Below, one piece after another: positions 7,701-14,275 of a stretch of 14,275 nucleotides of DNA (within the stretch, counting starts at the first letter, position 1; the number at the start of each line of letters is the position of its first letter). The notes under the pieces are model-generated. The model did no database searches. It saw only the letters and a program-made list of their open reading frames with translations, and was not told the DNA's origin. Source of the stretch: Gracilaria vermiculophylla. Its lineage: Eukaryota > Rhodophyta > Florideophyceae > Gracilariales > Gracilariaceae. The DNA lies in the NCBI GenBank assembly GCA_019155205.2, contig JAHNZQ020003150.1, positions 3,053,423-3,067,697 of the forward strand, read 5' to 3'. The position numbers and the translations under genes are program-made.

Positions 7701-8108
7701 AGCCTCGTCGTCTTTCATTGCTCTGCGAAGGAGGACGGCATTTGACAACACATCCAGTGTTTGAGGGGCCGGCGAGGAGGGCGTCGGCATAGTTGACTGA
7801 ACAGGTGGTAAAGATTTCTGCAGGCAGGATTCGGGCGCCACAGTGTCTCCATGCATTGGTGATGAGCGGAGGTGGCGAAATAGGCGACTAGGTGCCAAAG
7901 ACGGTGGGTGGAGGCGGTCTCGAGGGTCGACATCGCGAACCATCGTGGTTGCAGTTGGATAGAGAAAGATGAGGCGGAGGGGTCCAGTTGCAAAGAACAG
8001 TTGAACTGATTCCACTACATGTTGTCCAGATCCCTTTGGAGAAGTCTGGCCGGATCCATACGTGCGAACGGAAGATCCGGTGGTTGTTTTGGTGTTTTTA
8101 TCTATCAT
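7599..8108 (-). CDS. Hypothetical ORF, 169 aa, no recognised domain
   Basis: An ATG-started open frame on the minus strand upstream of the NLR relic. The protein has a Thr/Ser-rich N-terminus, a Pro/Ser-rich middle (PTPSSPAPQ) and a moderately charged stretch (RRAMKDDEADF), with no signal peptide, membrane segment or domain that I recognise. Its last third overlaps the repeated NLR flank (7599-7700), where the sibling copies do not preserve this frame. That weakens the case that it is translated. It could be a chance ORF in GC-balanced DNA or an unrelated short gene running into the repeat. Confidence 0.2.
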   Translation of the reverse strand: MIDKNTKTTTGSSVRTYGSGQTSPKGSGQHVVESVQLFFATGPLRLIFLYPTATTMVRDVDPRDRLHPPSLAPSRLFRHLRSSPMHGDTVAPESCLQKSLPPVQSTMPTPSSPAPQTLDVLSNAVLLRRAMKDDEADFLLWAFLRADVNHFEESCVCPCARLVLAALCM

Positions 8109-8246
8109 ATGGCCGTTTCAGCGGACGGTAACTACCTTGCAAGGTGACTATACGTTGTGGATTGCATCCACAGCGGAATGTTCGCTGCAGTTGTATCGAC
8201 GCGTTAAAAATTCGACCTGCTATGGCGTGCGCATCAGCGCTTGAAG
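8070..8246 (+). other. Possible relic of a WD40 blade
   Basis: On the plus strand one frame reads MAVSADGNYLAR and then stops, while the next frame continues GDYTLWIAST and ends CYGVRISA. Together these resemble the B and C strands of one WD40 blade (compare VSADGT, SGSxDxT and MWD in the intact NLR) interrupted by a one-base shift. Only one blade is visible, identity is low, and no flanking blades were found, so this may be coincidence. Confidence 0.2.
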
Positions 8247-8529
8247 TACGCCGTGTAGTGTGTAGCATACCTACGTAATCTGGGAACTTCTCCATGCTAG
8301 CTTAGATCTTTTACCTAACAGTTACAGTAATTTGCATACCTTTAAGCACATAGAAGCCAAGTTGGGCGGTCGAATGCAGTCAATTTGCTTGAATGAAAGA
8401 CACCACCACGAATTCAAAGTTACAGACCTTTGAAATCGACGACAGCAGCGGTGCTCTAATAATTCTGCCGAGGTCAGATGAGTTGGCTGTACTGCTTATA
8501 CAGCACACGCGAAGACGGCTGCGGCTCGA
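8247..8529. other. Intergenic; nothing recognised
   Basis: AT-leaning sequence without supported genes, RNA genes or clear repeats. The short plus-strand ORF beginning at 8393 has no domain and runs into the CpG-rich block. Confidence 0.4.
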
Positions 8530-8841
8530 TGGGCGCCATCGCACAGACCAAGCGGCACCAGCACGCGCTTGGGGCCCGTTGCGCGCCGCATCGAGCTGCG
8601 TCTATGGGCGCGTGCGCGCGCGCGTGCCGCCGGCTTTATCCAACGCGTAGCCCTTGAGGACGAGCCCATTCGAGCGCCTCAACGCGCTGCTAGCCGCCGC
8701 TAGTTTACATTCACGGGCGTGCGGGACTCGTCCCCCCTCCCCGAACGCGCCTATGTAGAAAAACTTGCTGCGCTCCTCCCTCACCCCCTCATGCCCCACT
8801 CCCGTGACGCCGGCCGTTTCTGGCGGCGATGCGGCGCGAAC
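8530..8841. promoter_or_regulatory. CpG-rich block, possible promoter region
   Basis: This stretch is markedly richer in GC and CpG than its surroundings, including an alternating purine-pyrimidine run gcgcgtgcgcgcgcgcgtgc near 8607 that could adopt Z-DNA. It ends just before a short ORF with a signal-anchor leader on the plus strand, so it could be that gene's promoter. No TATA box is evident near 8842. The regulatory role is inferred from composition and position only. Confidence 0.25.
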
Positions 8842-8985
8842 ATGCGTTCTCGCCGAGTGTCGTGCGCTGCTTTCTTGCTGCTGCTGCTACTCTGTTTCTA
8901 TCTGTCCTTCTCCGTCTCTCTCATTTTTTCTGGGCGCAAAAATGCGTCGCTCTCGCAGCCGCAGAGTACGCACGGCATGAAATGA
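8842..8985 (+). CDS. Short ORF encoding a signal-anchor-like N-terminus (47 aa)
   Basis: From the ATG at 8842 the protein has a basic start (MRSRR), a strongly hydrophobic stretch of about 20-24 residues (CAAFLLLLLLCFYLSFSVSL), then a polar tail with an N-glycosylation-type site (NAS), ending after 47 residues. This is the typical leader of a secreted protein or of a type II Golgi enzyme such as a glycosyltransferase or sulfotransferase, but no catalytic domain follows. Two bases after the stop is a good 5' splice-site match, GAG|GTAAGAAG (GT at 8987-8988). It may be the orphan 5' exon of a broken gene, a genuine micro-ORF, or an upstream ORF. The frame extends upstream to 8719, but the 8842 start gives the classic leader. 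Confidence 0.35.
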   Translation: MRSRRVSCAAFLLLLLLCFYLSFSVSLIFSGRKNASLSQPQSTHGMK

Positions 8986-9771
8986 GGTAAGAAGAAAATT
9001 AACAATTATGTTTGATACTCAAGCATTAGATGTGTTTCTGAACGAATGTTGTCTGCATTGAAAAGCTGGAAGAAAAGAACGATATTCAGTCCGCAACAAC
9101 GTGAATAGCCTCGCTTTGTTCCGTGAGATGCATCTCTTGACGAATCCTCTAAGATCTAGAATTGCCAGCCAAGAGGAACATGCTAGATAATGTAAGTTGT
9201 GCAGGAGAAGCTTTGAGAGACTTCAATGAACGTGATCTTGTTTTATCCTAAACACACGGCTTGACTTCTATTTTCCGCAGAGGGCAATGCCAAAATCTTT
9301 CTTAAATATTGTTTTAATGTATTTCTAGTATAACGTTGTGTCCTATATGTTTTGTATCATACACCATTAAAAATGCAAATCATGTCCTTCTTTAGAACAT
9401 TATAGAATTTCCCAGACATAAGCAGTTTCCAGTTATTCTGAAGGACGCTCAAGTGCTTTCTACAACAGTCGTTGCCGGAGTTGTGGTTTGCGGTACTGCT
9501 GATGTCACCAAAGTAATGAGAGATGAAGGTTCGAACCACATTCACGGCCAACAGCATATTTTTCTCGTGTTGTCAATTAGATATTCTGTTTCCTGAGGTG
9601 AACAGCTGCATCTCACCAGGCGGAGCAAGACTGCGTACTTTCTCCCCCGCTACAAACCGTTGGTTTTCAGGTTTCGCGGAGGACACCAGTCGGTCAGGCA
9701 CACAACGTGCTAGCAATAGCGCCGAATGAAATAATCAAGAAGGGGAGGGAGATTTTTTATTTGTATGAGTA
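8986..9771. other. AT-rich intergenic region; no gene supported
   Basis: Base composition drops sharply from the CpG-rich block to AT-rich DNA. ORFs in it are short and without domains. The only notable site near the right end is a minus-strand AATAAA at 9756-9761, which belongs to the kinase-like gene. Confidence 0.45.
9756..9761 (-). terminator. Polyadenylation signal AATAAA of the kinase-like gene
   Basis: The minus strand reads AATAAA eleven bases beyond the TAA stop of the kinase-like CDS (stop at 9774-9772). Such a short 3' UTR is common in compact eukaryotic genomes. Its position supports the gene being transcribed on this strand. Confidence 0.55.
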
Positions 9772-10689
9772 TTAAGAAACAAACAAGAGACGCATATAAT
9801 ACAGGTTGCGGTTCAGAAGGAAAATATTGATTGCCCGTTGAATGCGTCCTGCTTTGCTTAATAGAGCATCAAGAGCCCGTCGTAAATGGGACTTCATCTG
9901 ATTATAATTCGGAACACTACTATGGAAGAATTCCTGTACTAGAATACGTACATCCTCAGGCAAAGGCGCTCCTTGTCTCTCGCGAATCTCGAACGTTTCA
10001 TCGATGTTTCGATAGGCCTCTCGCATACAGTTGACTGAAGAGATCCAATCTTTTGGCAAAAAGGCTAATCCCGGGATAAGACACTTCTTATTATTCGAAA
10101 GCAGTCTGACCATAAGTTCAATGCATTTTGCTACGTCCCTCATTCTAGTCTCTGATGTTATTGGAGTTGATGAACCGAAGTCAATCAGATACAGTTCTCT
10201 CTGTTTCTGATAATTATTGACACTTACGATGTTTGAGGTTGTGATATTCCCATGAGAGACTCCATAGTCGTGCAAATTTTGCAATATGCATATTACATCA
10301 TATGTGATTTGCAGAACAGTCTCGTTGGAAAAGTTGTAGTTTGCGTCACTCCATAAACCAGTCACATTCCTGCCAAGATTTGACATGACCACGTACTGCA
10401 CTCCTTTATGAAAACCATAATCATGAACTGTTGGGACATTCAGCCGAGGATTTTTGTTGTTAAGCAATCGAAGCGTAATAAACTCACAAGTTAAAGAGTG
10501 CCCAGCCTCTGCCACAATACACGGATGGTCGTCAAGAGGGACAGCAAACTTGATCAAGGAGGACTTTTGTCTGCCCGTGCAATCAACAACCGCATACACG
10601 ACCCCATTTGCGCCCGAATCTAATTCGTCTCCAACGACCCATCTGTTGTTAACGACTTCATTCTCAAATTTGACGACAGACCAACTCAT
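9772..10689 (-). CDS. CK1/VRK-like protein kinase fold, probable pseudokinase
   Basis: A 305-residue single-domain kinase-fold protein. Visible elements: glycine-loop SGANGV (25-30), the beta-3 Lys in LIKF (Lys47), a Glu-bearing helix (EFITLRLL), a hinge segment VVMSNLGRNVTGLW like the CK1/VRK LLGPSL region, LQNLHDYGVSHGN, TTSN, then LIDFGSS with the metal-binding Asp170. The catalytic loop reads HGNITTSN where VRKs have HGDIKASN: the catalytic Asp is Asn148 (codon AAT at 10248-10246) and the loop Lys is Thr. Only about a dozen residues separate DFG from the following RDVAKCIELM helix, so the activation loop and APE region are almost gone. ATP binding may persist, but phosphotransfer is unlikely. 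The start at 10689 has context AAAAAAATGAG; an upstream in-frame ATG (10755) would add 22 residues. Bud32-like kinases share HGD-TTSN and a short activation segment and are the main alternative. Confidence 0.82.
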   Translation of the reverse strand: MSWSVVKFENEVVNNRWVVGDELDSGANGVVYAVVDCTGRQKSSLIKFAVPLDDHPCIVAEAGHSLTCEFITLRLLNNKNPRLNVPTVHDYGFHKGVQYVVMSNLGRNVTGLWSDANYNFSNETVLQITYDVICILQNLHDYGVSHGNITTSNIVSVNNYQKQRELYLIDFGSSTPITSETRMRDVAKCIELMVRLLSNNKKCLIPGLAFLPKDWISSVNCMREAYRNIDETFEIRERQGAPLPEDVRILVQEFFHSSVPNYNQMKSHLRRALDALLSKAGRIQRAINIFLLNRNLYYMRLLFVS

Positions 10690-11167
10690 TTTTTTCAAGA
10701 ATAAGTTGTGAGCAACAGGGAACTTGTCGCAGAAAGAAAAAGGTACTTGGAGCATTGGCCTGCCTGCCACAGGGAACAAACTCGTGTTTAAGTGCTCGAA
10801 ACTTTTTGGTTAAAATCCGCAAGGCTTCAAAAAATGTGATATAAAAAAAGGAATACTTTAGAGCGACTGCATTTGGGGGTGACGCCCATCCTCTTTTCAT
10901 ACAAACAGCTGCAGCCGAAAATGACTAAAAAAAGAAATAAAATACCATCAACAAAAAATCAGAACCGTCCCTCAGTGTACACTCATATTTTTATATATAT
11001 AAAATATATAACAAAGCCATTTAGTTATTTGTCATGAAAGTACCACAAGTTTAATATAGAGAAATCTATGATCTTATTTTGAGATTGTGAAAAGGGATCT
11101 AGACCCTGCAATTGTATTTTTATTCGAATTTGTTTTAGCGGTTCGACAGAAGCTCTCACTCTGCACT
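10690..11167. other. AT-rich intergenic region with a TATA-repeat palindrome
   Basis: Probable promoter side of the kinase-like gene and of the ORF to its right. It contains a near-perfect inverted repeat of alternating A and T (10985-11008, atattttt-atatatat-aaaatata) and several A-runs. No gene is supported; a minus-strand ORF (10664-10900) overlaps the kinase start in another frame and has no domain. Confidence 0.4.
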
Positions 11168-11518
11168 ATGACAAAAACAGATTGTTTTCCTAAAAGGAGC
11201 CTACATCTGAAGTATAAGTCTTTGTTGAAAATATATACGTTTTTATATTTTTATAATTATTTATGCATGAACTGGGCTTCTTCTGATGTGATATATATGA
11301 AACACCTCCCATGTGCGTTTCTCGTTAAATATTGCGATTCGAGTGGTTGTTTTGAAAAACAAAAGCACCAAAGTGTGTGTTGTCCTTCGTGTGTCAAACT
11401 CTTTCTCGATTGGGACCGCAGTCGTGCAAATGCTTTTCTGCTCCGTGCCAGCAGTGGTGACAAGCAAATAGCTTTTCAACGCGGCAATGCTCTTTTATTC
11501 TACGTCACAAAAAGCTAA
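11168..11518 (+). CDS. Hypothetical small Cys-containing protein (116 aa)
   Basis: From the ATG at 11168 an open frame of 116 codons ends with TAA-type termination after FYVTKS. The N-terminal half is rich in Lys, Leu and aromatic residues (KSLLKIYTFLYFYNYL). The C-terminal half has clustered Cys and His: KYCDSSGCF, then KHQSVCCPSC, which could be a small zinc-binding module, followed by a basic stretch (DWDRSRANAF). I do not recognise a family. Position between a kinase-like gene and a transposase suggests it may be a remnant of transposon-associated protein coding. The frame extends upstream to 11087 without another ATG. A plus-strand AATAAA is at 11706-11711. Confidence 0.3.
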   Translation: MTKTDCFPKRSLHLKYKSLLKIYTFLYFYNYLCMNWASSDVIYMKHLPCAFLVKYCDSSGCFEKQKHQSVCCPSCVKLFLDWDRSRANAFLLRASSGDKQIAFQRGNALLFYVTKS

Positions 11519-12141
11519 ACGCATTGTGAGGAAGAGGCGCTGATCAGCGTTGTCATCAAAGGATAACACGTGCTATAGCGCGCGAGTGCTTGGAAACATA
11601 AACGAAACGAAAAAACTTTTCACTTCTGGCGGTTGCGTTCGCAAAAAATAATTGCATTCGTGTCGGAGAGATTTTTGCTAGAGGCGCGAAAGTGGAGCCA
11701 ATCGAAATAAATTGTCAGGAATGATGCGTGTCATATTGTCTTATTATTTCAGGAGACGCTCTGCGATGAATAGGAGTATGATGCTCCCACCGAATATAAT
11801 CGTACCAGTGACGCAAGCACAAGCCCATCGCCGTCGCGCATGAACCTGTATGAAAAAACAGTGGCGCATCTCCAGTGCTCTTGTGCTGGCTCGCTGTATG
11901 TGTCGTTCAGAACCTGGATATGAAAGAAGTGTGGCTCGTACAGCGGACCAGCGCTAGTGTGCCGGAGTTGCTCAATCGGTTTTTCATACCGGGAAACATG
12001 TACCACAAGTCATTCACGCAAAATCTCCGAGTCTTCGAAATAAAGCTTAGAACTGAAATCACAAATAGAGAACGTGTAATTTACTTTGCAATACGAGGCT
12101 TTATTCGCAAAAGCACCAAAAAGCCACCAAGTGCAATGTCG

Positions 12142-12212
12142 AGTTGATGTTTTCCTTCAATCTCATGCATGATTTTGTTCATGATTCTTAGAGCTACGGC
12201 GTGCGAATTATA
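12142..12212 (-). repeat. Degenerate direct repeat, copy 1 (partner 12428-12500)
   Basis: Both copies carry gatg, then ttcaa(t/c)ctc, then gatttt(g/c)ttcat, then ac and gtgcgaa in the same order and spacing. On the minus strand they would encode MNKIMHEIEG (ATG at 12182) and MKKIAYEVEK (ATG at 12466), so the repeat may derive from a coding sequence. The two downstream frames differ: copy 1 stops after about 33 codons, copy 2 remains open to 12194. Alignment by eye only. Confidence 0.45.
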
Positions 12213-12344
12213 ACAAGCTTGATCAATGAGCTTACCAAAAAGAGTGCATTTCTATCATAGAGTACTAGAGAGAAGTCTGCCCAGAACAGTTCTGTGATGG
12301 AAATGGATCTGATCTCTTTTATATCTTTTTTGAATTTCATTTGT

Positions 12345-12373
12345 CGCACGGCGCGATAGTGTAGCGCCGTGCG
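12345..12373. repeat. Perfect 10-bp GC hairpin
   Basis: Arms cgcacggcgc (12345-12354) and gcgccgtgcg (12364-12373) are exact reverse complements with a 9-base loop. A further agcgcc lies just downstream. In this AT-rich surrounding, such a GC palindrome could be a transposon end or subterminal structure, but no matching partner was found. Confidence 0.6.
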
Positions 12374-12427
12374 CTTTAGCGCCGGGTGCTGATATAATGT
12401 GCTGCGTGCTGCTCTATTCCATGTCGG

Positions 12428-12500
12428 GATGATGTCTTTTTCAACCTCGTACGCGATTTTCTTCATTCTACTCTGGGATACTGTGTGCGAAAGTTAGCAC
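12428..12500 (-). repeat. Degenerate direct repeat, copy 2 (partner 12142-12212)
   Basis: See copy 1. This copy starts the 90-residue minus-strand ORF 12194-12466 (MKKIAYEVEKD), which has no recognised domain and is not called as a gene. Confidence 0.45.
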
Positions 12501-12724
12501 GCATGAGCATGAGAGATTGCTAAAAAGGCGGCATTTACGTCGCTTCAGCTTATCACTTGATGGGGCAGAAACACAGAGCAAGTCGGAATCTCCAAGCTCT
12601 TCATTAATGCTGATTACGGTTTCCTATGATTTCAGGAGATGCCTAGTGTCATGATGTATATTACACGTGCGAAGTTGGAAAGTAGCGAGCACAACATAAG
12701 ATTTTTATTCCCGAATAATAGAGG

Positions 12725-12827
12725 AATTACGCAGCACGAAATTCGTATCTATTTCGTGGTAAGTTGTCACGAAACTGAGATACGACTTTCGTACTGTTTT
12801 GAAATTACGCAATACGAAATTCGTATC
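12725..12827 (+). repeat. Repeat and hairpin cluster upstream of the transposase
   Basis: A 25-base sequence (aattacgca, two variable bases, acgaaattcgtatc) occurs at 12725-12749 and 12803-12827 with only two mismatches. Between them lies an imperfect inverted repeat: cacgaaattcgtatc at 12735 pairs with gatacgactttcgt ending near 12792, with flanking atttcgtg/cacgaaa also pairing across a loop of about nine bases. The core tacgaaattcgta is itself nearly palindromic, so three binding-site-like cores are present. It sits about 110-210 bases before the transposase ATG, as expected for subterminal transposase-binding sites or a promoter element; that role is inferred. Confidence 0.7.
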
Positions 12828-12937
12828 GTGGACAGAGTGCACATGTTTCCAACGTTTGTCCATGGCTATCCATGTAGGTTTCAAAAGTCCACAGCACCCA
12901 AGCTTTCGAACTCTTCTTGCTCCAACATCGAGCGATC

Positions 12938-14071
12938 ATGAGAATTGCCGATCATTCTCTCGCTCAATGTCGCACGCAGCACTGCGTGTGGCAACAACGC
13001 CTTCAACAGGCGCTTTTCCTTGACCTTCCCGAACAGTATGTCCTCAGAGCTCTTGCACACCTTAAAACCGCCGATGATGAAATTAGGAAACTTTTGAACA
13101 GAACGAAGCATATTAGCCAAGCAACATTCAACTTCAACATGTTCTCTGATCACGAATGCCTAATCAACTTTCGCTTTAGAAAGCAGCATCTGTGTTATAT
13201 TTCAAATTTGCTACCGTGGTTGTCTTCTACGAGTCGCAACCGATACTATTGTGATTCGATAACTGCATTATGCGTTCTATGTCACAGACTTGCGACTACA
13301 ACACGTTGGACAGATGTAGAAAGATTCTTCGGTATGCACTCCTCAAAACTTAGCGAGGTCTTCTGGGAGGTATGCGAGCTTTTCACAGATGTATTTGGAT
13401 ATGTTCTCACAATTCGAAGTTCGGTGATGCAGAGACGAGCAGCGGATTACGCAAATGCAATTAAAGGTATGGGTGCTCCATACGAGCATTGCGTAGGGTT
13501 CATTGATTGTACCAAGCTTCGAATACAACGCCCAGGTGGGCATTCATCGCTGCAGCGTGCGTGTTATTCAGGGCACAAAAGAATGCACTGTTTGGTATTT
13601 CTAACGATTTGTACTCCAGATGGTTTAATGTTCTCGCTTTATGGCCCTCAAACTGGTCGTCGCCATGACTTAACACTGCTCAGAGAGAGCGGATGGGAAG
13701 AAGTTCTGGGCCCTTCTTTATTTGTCAACGGATTTCAGTTCTTTGTTTACGGTGATGCCGCGTTTTTATTGAGACCGTGGATGCAATGTCCATTTCAGTC
13801 ACAAGGTGCCACTGAACTTGAGAGGAAGGTAAATCGAGATATGAGCGCTTTACGAGTTTGTGTCGAGCATAACTACAAGGACCTGAAACAGTATTGGACG
13901 AGTAATGATTTCGCTCGTAATCTGAAAGTTCGCAAAATACCCATTGGTCTCCTCTATAAGGCATCTGCGATCTTGTTGAATTTTCACGCATGTCTGTACA
14001 AATGTGGACAGACAGCGCAGTCGTTCAGCGTGTGTCCGCCCTCACTAGACGAGTATCTAAGCTTTGCTTGA
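12938..14071 (+). CDS. PIF/Harbinger-type DDE transposase (DDE_Tnp_4-like)
   Basis: A 377-residue, uninterrupted transposase catalysing DNA strand transfer for a cut-and-paste element. Residues 75-150 look helical and include a helix-turn-helix-like part (RWTDVERFFGMHSSKLSEVFWE). The catalytic core has GFIDCTK (Asp190), YSGHKRMHCLVF and GPQTGRRHDLTLLRESG (conserved Asp244), VYGDAAFLLRPW (Asp273) and LRVCVEHNYKDLKQYW (Glu310), matching the order and spacing of Harbinger-like transposases, and it ends with the typical HACLYKCG and PPSLDEYL. Asp190, Asp273 and Glu310 are the presumed catalytic triad. The start at 12938 is the first ATG; the frame runs a further seven codons upstream without one. 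No stops or frameshifts are seen, so it may be functional. Terminal inverted repeats and target-site duplications were not found within the window; a Myb-like partner ORF, usual for Harbinger elements, was not identified either. Confidence 0.93.
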   Translation: MRIADHSLAQCRTQHCVWQQRLQQALFLDLPEQYVLRALAHLKTADDEIRKLLNRTKHISQATFNFNMFSDHECLINFRFRKQHLCYISNLLPWLSSTSRNRYYCDSITALCVLCHRLATTTRWTDVERFFGMHSSKLSEVFWEVCELFTDVFGYVLTIRSSVMQRRAADYANAIKGMGAPYEHCVGFIDCTKLRIQRPGGHSSLQRACYSGHKRMHCLVFLTICTPDGLMFSLYGPQTGRRHDLTLLRESGWEEVLGPSLFVNGFQFFVYGDAAFLLRPWMQCPFQSQGATELERKVNRDMSALRVCVEHNYKDLKQYWTSNDFARNLKVRKIPIGLLYKASAILLNFHACLYKCGQTAQSFSVCPPSLDEYLSFA

Positions 14072-14275
14072 TACGAAACATTTGATGGTCGTACATAGCA
14101 CGCAGCAGCGCCAGCATGCCAACGCTCGTCGGCCTGCCTCCCGCCCTCATCGCCAAGCCGGTTCGAAGTTGGACAAGTGCTACTTGACGTACTTATCTTT
14201 GAACTCCTTCCGAACACACCCCAAACGCGCTTTGTCCGTCTTAACTCAACGTATTCGTCACCCAACAGCCCATGG
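14072..14275. other. 3' flank of the transposase; no gene supported
   Basis: GC content rises again after the transposase stop, and a minus-strand ORF (13984-14265) overlaps the end of the transposase but has no domain. No AATAAA, terminal inverted repeat or tRNA is seen in the 200 bases available. The element's right end probably lies beyond the window. Confidence 0.4.

Larger units (their letters stand above)
11519..12724. other. Gene-poor repeat-bearing region
   Basis: No gene is supported. Local structures include a 12-base perfect palindrome cgctgatcagcg (11538-11549), the element atttcaggaga found at 11746-11756 and again at 12629-12639, an approximately 70-base direct repeat (12142-12212 and 12428-12500), and a 10-bp perfect hairpin (12345-12373). 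The mixture suggests remnants of small transposable elements. ORFs on both strands are short and lack domains. Confidence 0.4.

Noticed and set aside
9528..9537. ggttcgaacc resembling a tRNA T-loop
   Set aside because: No cloverleaf arms or acceptor stem can be built around it.
9357..9557. Minus-strand ORF of 66 codons in the AT-rich spacer
   Set aside because: Short, no recognised domain or regulatory context.
10690..10779. N-terminal extension of the kinase-like protein to 10779
   Set aside because: It starts with TTG; the ATG at 10689 has a better context and gives a domain-sized protein. An ATG at 10755 remains possible.
11749..12006. Minus-strand ORF of 85 codons
   Set aside because: No domain or conservation visible; likely chance.
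12917..12937. Transposase start at 12917
   Set aside because: The codon is TTG; the first ATG in frame is at 12938.
14165..14250. Minus-strand frame ending VRKEFKDKYVK as the tail of another protein
   Set aside because: Only about 19 codons long between stops; no supporting similarity.
13984..14265. Minus-strand ORF of 93 codons overlapping the transposase end
   Set aside because: No domain, overlaps a well-supported CDS, and half of it is antisense to the transposase.

Overview
This is nuclear eukaryotic DNA. The genes are intron-poor, the main start codon sits in a Kozak-type ACCATGG context, and there is a CC-NB-ARC-WD40 receptor, a CK1/VRK-like kinase fold, a PIF/Harbinger transposase and AATAAA-type polyadenylation signals. 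No operons or Shine-Dalgarno sites are seen. Intronless genes beside repeat-rich DNA fit a red alga or another algal or protist lineage, but fungi and oomycetes cannot be excluded from sequence alone.

Left half (1-7700): a decaying head-to-tail family of NLR-type genes, all on the minus strand. One member is intact (285-3842, 1185 aa): coiled coil, complete NB-ARC ATPase, winged-helix region and a WD40 propeller whose core is six nearly identical 129-bp repeats. To its right lie remnants of at least three more units. The first is a promoter-only copy (4314-4989). The second has an internal deletion that removed the start codon (about 5026-5840). The third is a longer copy (6133-6983 plus its 5' module to about 7700) with two in-frame stops and a P-loop frameshift. 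An inverted piece of the coiled-coil sequence (6035-6132, plus strand) is joined to the end of this last copy. The left edge (1-284) carries the distal part of the same 5' module, so another unit probably lies beyond the window.

Middle (7700-9770): no convincing large gene. It holds a weak minus-strand ORF, a possible WD40 blade relic on the plus strand, a CpG-rich block (about 8530-8960) and a tiny ORF with a signal-anchor leader. Base composition turns AT-rich after about 8990.

Right half (9770-14275): a CK1/VRK-like protein on the minus strand whose catalytic Asp is replaced by Asn and whose activation segment is very short, so probably a pseudokinase. Then come a small Cys-containing ORF of unknown nature, a region of degenerate repeats and hairpins, and an apparently intact PIF/Harbinger DDE transposase (12938-14071) preceded by a cluster of 25-bp and inverted repeats.

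Reading as a whole: a fast-evolving immune-type or allorecognition-type NLR locus shaped by tandem duplication, internal WD40 repeat turnover, deletion and inversion, next to a transposon-rich AT-rich segment.
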